From LMUY01 sp964247705 (GTDB taxonomy: Bacteria; Pseudomonadota; Alphaproteobacteria; Acetobacterales; Acetobacteraceae), in contig CAXTVQ010000013.1 of NCBI GenBank assembly GCA_964247705.1, positions 1 to 64,000 on the forward strand: DNA of 64,000 nt, in the 5' to 3' direction. A program made the position numbers and the translations under genes. Of this stretch, positions 9,706 to 18,352 are shown one piece after another; positions within the stretch are counted from its first letter, which is position 1, and each line of letters opens with the position of its first letter. The notes below the pieces were generated by a model. The model saw only the letters and a list, made by a program, of their open reading frames with translations. It did no database searches and was not told the origin of the DNA.

Positions 9706-10295
9706 CAGGCCTCCGGCACGGCCGGACGCACCAGGCGGATGGATTTCGGCAGCACCAGCCGTGCTGCGACCTCGCGCCGGATCTCCAGCTTGATCGTGCG
9801 GCCGCCCGTGTTGCGGAGGTGATACCCGGCGTAACCGCCGGGGAAGCTGTTGATTGTCTCGCTCACCCTCGAGACAGGACGATCGAGATACGCGGTCATG
9901 CGATGCTCCCCTGGACGCAGCGGCAGCAGAAAGCCAGCGCCTGGCGGCAACTGGCCCACCAGGTTGCCGTCGATCAATACGTCCAAACGATAGCGCCGCA
10001 TCCAGTCCCGTTCGAAGCTCACGAACAGCCACGTGCGGTCCGGCGGCGGTCCGGCGGCGACAAGGCGCTCCGCCTCCAAGGGCTCGATCCAGTGCAGGTC
10101 CACGTCGGGCGGCAGGTGGCGCCGCCACCGCATGATGCCGGCGCCGATCCCGCACCATATGGCGGCCGCCAGCGGGAGCTGGATGATGGGCGTCCAAAGC
10201 GGCGTGCCGAGTCCGAGCGACAGGCAGCCCAGCGCCGGGAAGCCGCCCAGGGCGAGCACCCAGAGCCGGGTATCCCGCCGTTTGAACAACACCAT
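9705..10295 (-). CDS. Hypothetical membrane protein with C-terminal soluble domain
   Basis: 196 residues, family not recognised. Two hydrophobic segments occupy about residues 10-55 (WVLALGGFPALGCLSLG and PLAAAIWCGIGAGIM). A soluble domain rich in beta-type sequence follows (VLIDGNLVGQLPPGAGF, LPLRPGEHRMTAYL), reminiscent of small PEGA- or DUF2846-like domains that present loops at the envelope; that comparison is tentative. The start ATG is one base after the stop of the deacetylase gene, and its own stop shares one base with the tetR start. The three genes therefore look like one translationally coupled unit. Confidence 0.75.
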   Translation of the reverse strand: MVLFKRRDTRLWVLALGGFPALGCLSLGLGTPLWTPIIQLPLAAAIWCGIGAGIMRWRRHLPPDVDLHWIEPLEAERLVAAGPPPDRTWLFVSFERDWMRRYRLDVLIDGNLVGQLPPGAGFLLPLRPGEHRMTAYLDRPVSRVSETINSFPGGYAGYHLRNTGGRTIKLEIRREVAARLVLPKSIRLVRPAVPEA

Positions 10296-10296
10296 C

Positions 10297-11160
10297 TCAG
10301 CCAGCCTCGTTCCACAATCGCTGCAAGGCCCGCGTGCCCAGCATTGCGATGCCGTGCTCCTCCAGCAGCGCGCTCAGCCGCCCGCTCGCCAGCAACTCGA
10401 GTTCCGCATAGCGCCACCCGGCGTGGGCTGGCGCCATCGCGGTGAAGTCGCCGGGCTCGGTGCAGTGCAGCGCGAGGTGCGTCACCCCGGGTGCGAGCCC
10501 CTCCACCAGGGCCGCCCAACCGGCGTCCAGTTGCGCCGGTTCGACCGGCAGCGTGCCGCGGCAATGGTCCACCACGGGCACAGACTCCGCATCGAGCGCG
10601 GCCAAGCAGGCGCGGTAGGCGTCCAGGTCCGGCGGCCAGGCGATCGAGCGTGGCAGCACGGGGAACAGGCCGAAGTCGCGCCCGAGGCGGACATGCGCGC
10701 CGAGCAGCTCGGGCAGCATCGCGGCTCCCATGTGGGCGTCGATGTGCGTGGGCCGCAGCCCGGCGGCGACCGCCCGCTCGATCTGGGCACGGAGTTCCGC
10801 TTCGGCTGCTTCCGGCACCAGATGGCGGCGCAGGCTGGCCACGTCACGCCAGAAATAGCCGTCATCGTCGATCAGCCCGGACGCGCGGCTTACCGTCGAG
10901 ACCGGGGCCCAGCGGCAGGCATCCCACTCACTGGTGAGGGTGAGGTGCACGCCGATGTCGAGCGCCGGGTCCTGCACCGCGGCGTCGGCGATCTCGCGGA
11001 ACCAGGCGCCGGGAACCATCACCGAGCCGCACGTGACCCGGCCGCTTCGGGCCAGGCTCAGGAACGCGGCGTTCGCCCCGTGGCTGGCGCCGAGGTCGTC
11101 CACATGGGGTATCACAGCGCGGGGCTGGCGGGTGCCGAGGGCGGCGAGGAGCGGGCTCAT
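10297..11160 (-). CDS. ChbG/HpnK (YdjC) family carbohydrate deacetylase
   Basis: Metal-dependent deacetylase of 287 residues that removes acetyl groups from N-acetylated sugars or glycolipids; in hopanoid makers the HpnK branch deacetylates N-acetylglucosaminyl-hopanoid. The metal-binding N-terminal motif is HVDDLG near residue 20, where the family usually has NADDFG. The second motif is THIDAHMG near residue 140, with a late His in HCTEPGDF. The start ATG 11160 gives a standard family N-terminus; longer readings run into the divergent neighbour. It leads the coupled trio with the membrane protein and TetR regulator. No hopanoid genes are in view, so the exact substrate stays open. Confidence 0.85.
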   Translation of the reverse strand: MSPLLAALGTRQPRAVIPHVDDLGASHGANAAFLSLARSGRVTCGSVMVPGAWFREIADAAVQDPALDIGVHLTLTSEWDACRWAPVSTVSRASGLIDDDGYFWRDVASLRRHLVPEAAEAELRAQIERAVAAGLRPTHIDAHMGAAMLPELLGAHVRLGRDFGLFPVLPRSIAWPPDLDAYRACLAALDAESVPVVDHCRGTLPVEPAQLDAGWAALVEGLAPGVTHLALHCTEPGDFTAMAPAHAGWRYAELELLASGRLSALLEEHGIAMLGTRALQRLWNEAG

Positions 11161-11233
11161 GCCCTGCAAACATCGACGCTGCGCCGCACGCATGCAACGC
11201 TTCATCGGACGGACACAGAGCGGGAGCCCGCGC

Positions 11234-14200
11234 ATGACACCCTCCCTTCGCCTTGGTTTCGATATCGGCGGCACGTTCACCGACTTCGTTCTGTCGGACC
11301 CGGCAGGCGGCGCATTGCGGCTGCACAAGCGGCTGACCACGCCCGCGGACCCGGCCGTGGGCGCGCTCGAAGGGGTGCGGCAGATCCTGGCCGACGCGGG
11401 CGCCGGGTTCAGCGATTTGGCGGAGATCGTGCACGGCACCACGCTGGTGACGAACGCGATCATCGAGCATCGCGGGGCCAAGCTCGGCCTGATCACGACC
11501 GCCGGGTTCCGCGACGTGCTGGAGGCAGGGACGGAACAGCGGTACGACATCTACGACCTGTTCCTGCGCTATCCCGAGCCGCTCGTCCCGCGCCACCGCC
11601 GGCTGGAAGTGGCCGAGCGCATCGACCGCGACGGGCGAGTGATCACGGCGCTGGACACGGACGGCGTGCGCCGGGCCGCGCGTAGGCTGCGCCAGCTTGG
11701 TGCGGAGGCGGTGGCGATCTGCTTCCTGCACGCCTACCGCGAGCCGAAGCACGAAATGGCAGCGGCGGCGATCGTGGCGGAGGAGTTGCCGGGCGTCCCC
11801 GTGTCCGTGTCCTCGGCCGTGGTGGCGGAGATCGGCGAGTACGCCCGCTGCGTCACCACCTGCGCCAACGCGTACGTGCAGCCGCTGATGGCGACGTATC
11901 TGCGCCGGCTGGAGCAGGCTCTGCAGCATGCCGGGTTCGCGGGCGAGCTGCGGCTGATGCACTCGGCCGGCGGGTTGCTGTCGGTGGAGGCGGCGCGGGC
12001 GGTGCCGATCCGGCTGCTCGAGTCGGGCCCGGCAGGTGGCGCACGGGCGGCGGCGCTGCTGGGCGCGCGGGCCGGGCACGCGGACCTGCTGGCGTTCGAC
12101 ATGGGGGGCACCACGGCCAAGGCTTGCCTGATCGAGGGCGGGGTGGCCGCAGTGGCGCCGCTGCTGGAGGCGGGGCGGGAGCACCGGTTCAAGAAGGGGT
12201 CCGGCCTGCCGATCAAGGCGGCCACGGTGGACATGATCGAGATCGGCGCCGGCGGCGGCTCGATCGCCGCGATCGACGAGGTCGGATTGCTGCGCGTGGG
12301 ACCGCACTCGGCCGGGGCCGCGCCGGGACCGGCCTGCTACGGCTTGGGTGGCGAGCAGCCGACGGTGACGGATGCGAACCTGGTGCTCGGCTACTACGAC
12401 CCGGCGTTCTTCCTCGGCGGAACCATGGCGCTGGACGCAGGCGCGGCCCGGGCGGCGGTGGCGCGGGTGGCGGAACCGCTCGGACTGAGCGTGGAGCAGG
12501 CAGCGTGGGGCATCCACAAGGTCGTAGTGGAGAGCATGGCGGACGCAGCCCGCGTGTATCTGGTGGAGCGCGGCAAGGACCCGCGGCGGTATGCCATGGT
12601 GGGCTTCGGCGGCGCAGGGCCGGCGCATGCGGCGGAGGTCGCGCGGGCTCTGGGCATGGCGGAGTTGGTGGTGCCGCCGGCGTCGGGTGCCGCGTCCGCA
12701 CTCGGGTTCCTGGCCGCGCCACTCTCGGCCAGCCGGGTGCGCTCGCTGCCGATGAGGCTGGATGCCGGGTTGGATTTTTCGGCGGCCGAAGCCGTGCTGC
12801 AAGCAATGGAGACAGAAACCCGCGCGGAGCTACTCCCGCTCCCGCCAGCGGGAGAGGGAGCAGAAAGCACAAGCGTGGAGCGGTCGGCGGACATGCGGCT
12901 AGTCGGGCAGATGCACGAGATCGCTGTGCCCTTGCCCGCCGCTCCGCTCTCGGCCGAGAGCCTCCCCGCCGTCATCGCCGCGTTCGAGGCCGCCTACACC
13001 GCGCGCTACGCCGCCCTGCAAGCCGGTGCGCAGGTGCAGATCGTCAACCTCCGCGTTACCGCCACGGGCGCCACGCCGGACGTTCCGCTGGAAAACAACG
13101 CCGCAGCCGCAGCCGACGCGCACAAAGGCGACCGCCAGGCCTGGTTCGGCGACGGATTCCTGCCCGCCGCCGTCTACGACCGCTACGCCCTGCGCGAGGG
13201 CGTGGAAGTCCAAGGCCCCGCCATCATCGAGGAGCGCGAGGCCACCACCATCGTGGCCCCCGGCGACACCCTCACCGTGGACGCCGCCGGCAACCTGCGC
13301 ATCCGCATTGGCGCCGCCAGCACCGTGGCGCTGGTGCAGCCCGGCATGACCCACGCCCAGGCCCGCGCCGCGATCGAGGCCGATCCGATCGCACTCGAGA
13401 TCATGTGGAGCCGGCTCACCACCGTGGTGGACGAGATGTGGATCACCATCATCCGCACCGCCTTCTCCCTGATCATCGCCGAATCGCAGGATTTCGCCTG
13501 CGAACTGCTGGACCCACAGGGCGAGACCCTGGCCCACTCTCCCCGCGCCATGCCCGTCTTCAACCTGACGCTGCCGCGGGCGGTCAAGGCGCTGCTCGCT
13601 CGCTTCCCCGCCGACACGCTGCAACCGGGGGACATGCTGGTCACCAACGACCCGTGGCTCTGCGCCGGGCATTTGTATGACATCGCCGTCGTCAGCCCCG
13701 TGTTCCAGGGCGGCCGGGTGGTGGCGCTGGTGGGCACAGTGGGCCACGTGGCCGATATCGGCGGCACGCGCGACAGCCTTCGCGCGCGGGAGATCTTCGA
13801 CGAGGGCTTCCAGATCCCTCCGATGAAACTCGCCCGCGCCGGGGTGGACAACGCCGACCTGTTCACCCTGCTGGCCGAGAACGTGCGCAACCCGGCGCAG
13901 GTCGTGGGTGACGTGCAGGCCTTCATGTCCGCCAACCGCATCGGCGCGCAACGGCTGCTGGCGTTCATGGACGAGTACGGCTTGGCCGACCTCGCCGCGC
14001 TGGCCGCCATCGTGCAGGACCGGTCCGAGGCCGCGATGCGCGCCGCCATCCGCGCCCTGCCGGACGGCACCTACAGCAGCCAGGTCGAGTTCAGCCCGGT
14101 GGACGCGACGCTCACCCTGCCGATGACGCTGACGGTGGCCGGCGACACGATCGCGATCGACTTCGCGGGCGCGCCGCCGCAACTGGCCCAGGGCGGCGTG

Positions 14201-15046
14201 AACTCCACGATGAACTACACCGCGGCGCACGCGACCTACCCGCTGAAATGCATGCTGACGCCCGAGGTGCGCGGCAATGCCGGCGACTACCGGCCGTTCA
14301 CCGTGACCGCGCCCGAGGGCTCGATCGTGAACTGCACCCGCCCCGCCGCCGTCGCCGCCCGGGTGCGGACGGGGTGGTATCTGGCCCCCGCGGTGTTCCG
14401 CGCCCTGGCGGACGCCGCACCCGGCGCAGTGCAGTCGCCGACCGGGCTGCCGGTGGCGGTCATGGTGTCGGGGCGGGACGCGGCGGGCGCGCTGTATGCC
14501 GACCACCTGTTCATGGGCGGCGGCCAGGGCGGCAGCGCGCGGGGGGACGGCAAGTCCGGCCTGCTGTACCCGACCTCGGCCGCCAACACCGCCATCGAGG
14601 TGTTCGAGGCGCGGGTGCCGGTGCTGGTGGAGGAGAAAACGTTCCTGCCCGACACCGGCGGCGCCGGCCAGTCCCGCGGCGGACTCGGCCAGCGCGTGCG
14701 ATTCCGCAAGCTGCATGAGGACGGGCTGCCGACCCTGGCCGCCCTGTTTCCGGAGGGGGCGAAGGCGGCGCTTCCCGGCCTGGCCGGTGGGCAAGCCGGC
14801 GCGCGGGCGTTTGCGGGGGTGCGCCGCCCGGACGGGACGTTGGTGCGCGACTGCGGCGCGGGCGAACTGGTGACCCTGACCCGAACGGACGAGGTGGCGG
14901 AGATCGTGTTCGCGGGTGGCGCGGGCTACGGCGACCCGCACCTCCGGCCCCGTTCGCAAGTGGCAACGGACTTGCAAGACGGACGCATCACCGAGGCGGC
15001 CGCACGCGACAGCTATGGCGCCGCCCTCTCCAACGCCGCGGAGTAA
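11234..15046 (+). CDS. Single-chain hydantoinase/oxoprolinase (HyuA-HyuB fusion)
   Basis: ATP-dependent cyclic-amide hydrolase of 1270 residues, the layout of 5-oxoprolinase (OplAH). Residues 1 to about 690 are HyuA: actin-like nucleotide site FDIGGTFTDFVL, then HGTTLVTNAI and FDMGGTTAKACLIEGG. HyuB starts at about residue 704, with ALEIMWSRL, LVTNDPWLCAGHLYD and the Gly-rich MGGGQGGSARGDG. Likely substrates are 5-oxoproline or hydantoins, opened with ATP to an amino acid. Residues about 533-546 (LPLPPAGEGAES) are encoded by a copy of the palindromic repeat, placed in a variable linker just before the conserved RSADMRLVGQ. Start ATG 11234 sits directly before MTPSLRLGFD. An OPT transporter starts 4 bases downstream, suggesting uptake and hydrolysis of oxoprolyl or peptide-like compounds. 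Confidence 0.9.
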   Translation: MTPSLRLGFDIGGTFTDFVLSDPAGGALRLHKRLTTPADPAVGALEGVRQILADAGAGFSDLAEIVHGTTLVTNAIIEHRGAKLGLITTAGFRDVLEAGTEQRYDIYDLFLRYPEPLVPRHRRLEVAERIDRDGRVITALDTDGVRRAARRLRQLGAEAVAICFLHAYREPKHEMAAAAIVAEELPGVPVSVSSAVVAEIGEYARCVTTCANAYVQPLMATYLRRLEQALQHAGFAGELRLMHSAGGLLSVEAARAVPIRLLESGPAGGARAAALLGARAGHADLLAFDMGGTTAKACLIEGGVAAVAPLLEAGREHRFKKGSGLPIKAATVDMIEIGAGGGSIAAIDEVGLLRVGPHSAGAAPGPACYGLGGEQPTVTDANLVLGYYDPAFFLGGTMALDAGAARAAVARVAEPLGLSVEQAAWGIHKVVVESMADAARVYLVERGKDPRRYAMVGFGGAGPAHAAEVARALGMAELVVPPASGAASALGFLAAPLSASRVRSLPMRLDAGLDFSAAEAVLQAMETETRAELLPLPPAGEGAESTSVERSADMRLVGQMHEIAVPLPAAPLSAESLPAVIAAFEAAYTARYAALQAGAQVQIVNLRVTATGATPDVPLENNAAAAADAHKGDRQAWFGDGFLPAAVYDRYALREGVEVQGPAIIEEREATTIVAPGDTLTVDAAGNLRIRIGAASTVALVQPGMTHAQARAAIEADPIALEIMWSRLTTVVDEMWITIIRTAFSLIIAESQDFACELLDPQGETLAHSPRAMPVFNLTLPRAVKALLARFPADTLQPGDMLVTNDPWLCAGHLYDIAVVSPVFQGGRVVALVGTVGHVADIGGTRDSLRAREIFDEGFQIPPMKLARAGVDNADLFTLLAENVRNPAQVVGDVQAFMSANRIGAQRLLAFMDEYGLADLAALAAIVQDRSEAAMRAAIRALPDGTYSSQVEFSPVDATLTLPMTLTVAGDTIAIDFAGAPPQLAQGGVNSTMNYTAAHATYPLKCMLTPEVRGNAGDYRPFTVTAPEGSIVNCTRPAAVAARVRTGWYLAPAVFRALADAAPGAVQSPTGLPVAVMVSGRDAAGALYADHLFMGGGQGGSARGDGKSGLLYPTSAANTAIEVFEARVPVLVEEKTFLPDTGGAGQSRGGLGQRVRFRKLHEDGLPTLAALFPEGAKAALPGLAGGQAGARAFAGVRRPDGTLVRDCGAGELVTLTRTDEVAEIVFAGGAGYGDPHLRPRSQVATDLQDGRITEAAARDSYGAALSNAAE
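12830..12873. repeat. Palindromic element inserted in frame in a coding gene, copy 4
   Basis: Arms CTCCCGC and GCGGGAG around CA, followed by AGGGAGCAGAAAGC. A 19-base stretch is identical to the intergenic copy at 20820-20845. It lies inside the HyuA-HyuB gene with the reading frame kept. Confidence 0.8.
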
Positions 15047-15050
15047 GCCC

Positions 15051-16646
15051 ATGGACACGATCACCACCGCCCGGCCCGCAGTCCGTCACCCGACCATCTT
15101 CGACCCGGCGACGCTGATCCTGCTGACCGTGCTGTGCGTCGTGGGGGCCATCATCGGCATGCAGTTGCTGGTGACGCTGGGGGTCACGGCCAACACCTCC
15201 ATCGTCGGCGCGCTGATCGCGATGGCGCTGGCCCGGGTGCCGCTCCGGGCGTTCACGCGCTACCGCTCGATCCACGTGCAGAACCTGGCGCAGAGTGCCA
15301 TCTCCGCCGCCACGTTCGGTGCGGGCAACAGCCTGCTGCTGCCGATCGGCATCCCGTTCCTGCTCGGCCGGTCGGATCTGGTGTTGCCGCTGCTCGGCGG
15401 CGTGGGCCTGGCGATGCTGGTGGACGCGACCATGCTCTACCGCCTGTTCGGCTCCCGCGCGTTTCCGGCGGAGGGCGCCTGGCCGCCAGGTGTCGCCGCG
15501 GCCGAGGCAATCCGCGCCGGGGACGAGGGCGGCCGCCGCGTCGCGGTGCTGGGCGGCGGCGTGCTGGCGGGGATCGTCGGCACCGGGTTCCTCGGCATCC
15601 CGATGTCGGCGTTCGGCGTGGCGTTCATCGGCAACGTGTGGGCGCTGACCATGTTCGGCGTCGGCCTGCTGTTGCGCGGCTACTCGCCGACGCTGTTCTC
15701 CGCCTGGCTGCCGGGCGGGGACATCAACAAGGCCTTCATCCCGCACGGGCTGATGATCGGCGCCGGGTTGGTGGCGCTGGTGCAGGTCGTGGTGGTCATG
15801 ACGGCGCGGCGCAAGGCTGCGGCGCTGCCCACCGAACGCGGCTCCGGCCTGTCGCTCGGGCTGGGTGCCGTGGCCTACATGGTGATTGCGGTGCTGATCG
15901 CGCTGGCGGGCGGGCTGATCGGTGAGCTGTCGCCGGGAATGCTGATCGCCTTCGTGGTCTACGCGGCGTTCGCGGCGCTGGTGCACGAGTTGATCGTCGG
16001 GTTGGCGGCGATGCACTCCGGCTGGTTCCCGGCGTTCGCGGTGGCATTGATCACGCTGATCATCGGCATGCTGGCCGGCTTCCCTCCGGTTGCTCTGGCA
16101 CTATTGGTCGGGTTCTCGGCCGCAACCGGGCCGGCCTTCGCGGACATGGGCTACGACCTGAAAGCCGGGTTCATGCTGCGGGGTGATGGCGCAGACCCTG
16201 CGTTCGAGGCCGATGGCCGGTTCCAGCAATACCTGGCCGCCATGTTCGCCTTCGTGGTGGCGGGGATCGTGGTGCTGGTTTCCTACCAGGGCTACTTCGC
16301 GGCCAATCTGGTGGCGCCGGTAGCCAAGGTTTACGTGACCACGATCAAGGCGGGCGCCACACCGGGTGCGGCGATGCAGTTGCTGCTGTGGGCGATCCCG
16401 GGTGCGGTGCTGCAGTTTGCGGGCGGGCCGAAGCGGCAGTTGGGCGTGCTGTTCGCGACCGGCATGCTGATCCTGTTCCCGATGGCGGGGTGGGCGGTGC
16501 TGGTGGGCGTGGCGGCGCGGCTGATCTACGGCCGGGTGCGTGGGGAGGCAGCTAAGGGCGAGATGGAGGTGTTTGCGGGCGGCGTGATCGCGGGCGACGC
16601 GCTGACGGGGTTCTACACGGGGGTGGCGGCCAACCTGCGCCGGTAA
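15051..16646 (+). CDS. OPT family oligopeptide/metal-chelate transporter
   Basis: Polytopic inner-membrane transporter of 531 residues with about 14 hydrophobic segments, matching the OPT superfamily (oligopeptides, glutathione-like peptides or metal chelates). Visible family features are the FGAGNSLLLPIGIPFLLG stretch near residue 85, and the late membrane segments GYFAANLVAPVAKVYVTTI and ALTGFYTGVAANL. Start ATG 15051 is 4 bases after the stop of the oxoprolinase-type hydrolase; the longer reading overlaps that gene. Co-transcription suggests it imports the hydrolase substrate. The exact ligand cannot be read from the sequence. Confidence 0.85.
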   Translation: MDTITTARPAVRHPTIFDPATLILLTVLCVVGAIIGMQLLVTLGVTANTSIVGALIAMALARVPLRAFTRYRSIHVQNLAQSAISAATFGAGNSLLLPIGIPFLLGRSDLVLPLLGGVGLAMLVDATMLYRLFGSRAFPAEGAWPPGVAAAEAIRAGDEGGRRVAVLGGGVLAGIVGTGFLGIPMSAFGVAFIGNVWALTMFGVGLLLRGYSPTLFSAWLPGGDINKAFIPHGLMIGAGLVALVQVVVVMTARRKAAALPTERGSGLSLGLGAVAYMVIAVLIALAGGLIGELSPGMLIAFVVYAAFAALVHELIVGLAAMHSGWFPAFAVALITLIIGMLAGFPPVALALLVGFSAATGPAFADMGYDLKAGFMLRGDGADPAFEADGRFQQYLAAMFAFVVAGIVVLVSYQGYFAANLVAPVAKVYVTTIKAGATPGAAMQLLLWAIPGAVLQFAGGPKRQLGVLFATGMLILFPMAGWAVLVGVAARLIYGRVRGEAAKGEMEVFAGGVIAGDALTGFYTGVAANLRR

Positions 16647-16680
16647 GACGAGGCGATGGAGACCCTGCGGCGGCTGTGTC

Positions 16681-16724
16681 TCCGCGGCTACCCCTCCCCT
16701 GGCCCCTCCCTCAAGGGGAGGATG
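16681..16724. repeat. GC-rich palindromic element, copy 5
   Basis: Between the convergent OPT and oxidase genes. It contains CTACCCCTCCCC followed by CCCTCAAGGGGAGG. The leading CGCGGCTACCCCTCCCC-like stretch is shared with the copy that ends tetR at 9052. Confidence 0.7.
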
Positions 16725-16727
16725 ATC

Positions 16728-17969
16728 TCAGAAACGGTCGGCGCGGTATGGCGCCGGGTCGATGAAGGGCGCCTCCCCCGTCATCATCTCGGCCAGCAGG
16801 CGCCCCGTGGTCGGGCCGAGGGTCAGACCTTGGTGGGCGTGGCCGAAGGCGCACCACAGCGTCTCGTGACCGGGCGCGCGGCCGATGACCGGCAGCATGT
16901 CCGGCATGCACGGGCGCACGCCCATCCAGGGTTCATCCTCCACGTGATCGGATAGCGGCAACAGGGTGCGCGCGACCGGCTCGGCGCGTTCGAGCTGCAC
17001 CGGCGTGGCGGCAGCGCCGTGGCGGGCGAACTCGGCGCCCGTGGTCAGGCGCACGCCGCGTCGCATCGGGGTGAGCATGAAGCCGCTATCGGTGTCCAGC
17101 ATCGGGCGGTTCAACACGGCATTGCCGCGCATGCCGAAATGGCGGTGGTAGCCGCGCTTGCCGAACAGCGGCGGCGCGTAGCCGAACGGCTTGATCACCC
17201 GGGCCGAGGCTGCGCCCAGCGCCACGACCGCCGCCGGCGCGTCGACCGGGCCGTCCACGGTCTGCACTTGCCAGCCGGCGCTGGTCCGCTGCAACGTTGC
17301 CGCGTCGCCGATCGCAGACTTGCCGCCGAGCCTGTCGAACAGCCCGGCATAGGCCAGCGTCAACGCGTGCGGATCGCTGACCGAGTATGGATCGGTCCAA
17401 TGAATGGCGCCCGCCTTGGCCACCTGAAGGTGCGGTTCCGCTGCCTCGATGGCGGCCGGGTCCAGCGCCACGTGGTTCACGCCGTAGTCCCGCCGGGCTG
17501 CCTCCGCCTGAGCCAACGCCTTGTCCAGCTTGGCTTCGTTGCCGAACAGCATCATCCACCCGATCGGGCGCAGCAGGCCGGTGGCGCCTGCCTCCCTTGC
17601 CACCGCCATGTGCTCGTCCAGGCAGGTGGCGACCAGGTGGGACTGGCCGAGCACCGAGCGCAGGTAGCGCTCCGGATGCGAGTTCCACCAGTATTTCAGC
17701 AGCGGCGTCGCCACCTCCGGCAGGGCGAGCGGGTGGTAGGCGACGTCGATGGCCCGGTTGCGAACAATCCGGCGCAACTCCGCCATCGCGCGGGGGAACG
17801 CGTGCGGATAGACCGCCTCGCGCTGGATCAGCCCGGCATTGCCGAAGGACGCGCCTTCGCCCGGCGCCTGCCGGTCCACCAGCACCACGTCGCATCCGCG
17901 TTGGCGTAGGTGCAAGGCGACCGACACGCCCACCATCCCAGCGCCGAGCACGATGACGGCTTGGGCCAC
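16728..17969 (-). CDS. FAD-dependent amino-acid oxidoreductase (DadA/DAO family)
   Basis: Flavoenzyme of 413 residues that oxidatively deaminates D-amino acids or secondary amines. The N-terminal dinucleotide-binding motif is VIVLGAGMVGVSVALHL followed by VDRQAPGEGASFGNAG, typical of DadA and related DAO-family dehydrogenases. The C-terminal flavin-contacting part reads GVRPCMPDMLPVIGRAP and GHAHQGLTLGPTTGRL. The start is a GTG at 17969, the only plausible start just ahead of the FAD motif; the upstream extension has no homology-like content. It lies 7 bases after a small secreted protein and downstream of an amino-acid ABC transporter, so it may act on what that system imports. Confidence 0.87.
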   Translation of the reverse strand: MAQAVIVLGAGMVGVSVALHLRQRGCDVVLVDRQAPGEGASFGNAGLIQREAVYPHAFPRAMAELRRIVRNRAIDVAYHPLALPEVATPLLKYWWNSHPERYLRSVLGQSHLVATCLDEHMAVAREAGATGLLRPIGWMMLFGNEAKLDKALAQAEAARRDYGVNHVALDPAAIEAAEPHLQVAKAGAIHWTDPYSVSDPHALTLAYAGLFDRLGGKSAIGDAATLQRTSAGWQVQTVDGPVDAPAAVVALGAASARVIKPFGYAPPLFGKRGYHRHFGMRGNAVLNRPMLDTDSGFMLTPMRRGVRLTTGAEFARHGAAATPVQLERAEPVARTLLPLSDHVEDEPWMGVRPCMPDMLPVIGRAPGHETLWCAFGHAHQGLTLGPTTGRLLAEMMTGEAPFIDPAPYRADRF

Positions 17970-17976
17970 GGGGGGC

Positions 17977-18237
17977 CTATGGCTGTACGCTGTTTGCCGG
18001 GGCTTGACCGGGCGGTGTCGCCCGCGGTGTCGGCGCCGGCGCACCCGGGGCGCCCTGCAGCACCACGCCGCCGCCTTGATACGCCCGGTTCGCCGCCGGC
18101 GTGAACGGCCCGACGTCGATTGGGCGCTGGGCGGCCGTGGTGTGCGGCTTGGCCACAACCCGGTGGCGGGCCGGCACGGCCGCCTGTGCGGCGGTGGCTG
18201 CCAGGACGGATGCGGTGGCGAGCAGGAGGATGCGCAT
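17977..18237 (-). CDS. Small secreted hypothetical protein
   Basis: 86 residues with a clear signal peptide, MRILLLATASVLAATAAQA, and a probable cleavage after AQA. The mature part is Pro- and Ala-rich (APGAPAPTPRATPPGQAPA) and looks disordered. A longer in-frame reading to 18363 would add residues derived from the palindromic repeat at 18300 and would bury the signal peptide, so ATG 18237 is preferred. The stop is 7 bases before the oxidase start, so the two are probably co-transcribed. Function unknown. Confidence 0.7.
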   Translation of the reverse strand: MRILLLATASVLAATAAQAAVPARHRVVAKPHTTAAQRPIDVGPFTPAANRAYQGGGVVLQGAPGAPAPTPRATPPGQAPANSVQP

Positions 18238-18299
18238 GGAAACTCTCCGAGAGGCCCGAGCACCTTGGCCGTTCGGCTGGCCCAAGCGCAAGACCGGGC

Positions 18300-18341
18300 C
18301 TCCTCCCTCTCTCGCCGGCGGGAGAGGGAGAAGGAAGCGCT
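18300..18341. repeat. GC-rich palindromic element, copy 6
   Basis: CCTCCCTCTCTCGCC and GGCGGGAGAGGGAGAAGG arms followed by AAGCGC. The right arm is shared with the copy at 20813-20850. It sits between the ABC ATPase stop and the small secreted protein on the minus strand. Confidence 0.75.
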
Positions 18342-18352
18342 GGGCCGCCCAT

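Noticed and set aside
12899..15067. 722-codon minus-strand frame
   Set aside because: Antisense to the HyuB half of the fusion; low-complexity composition and no recognisable motif.
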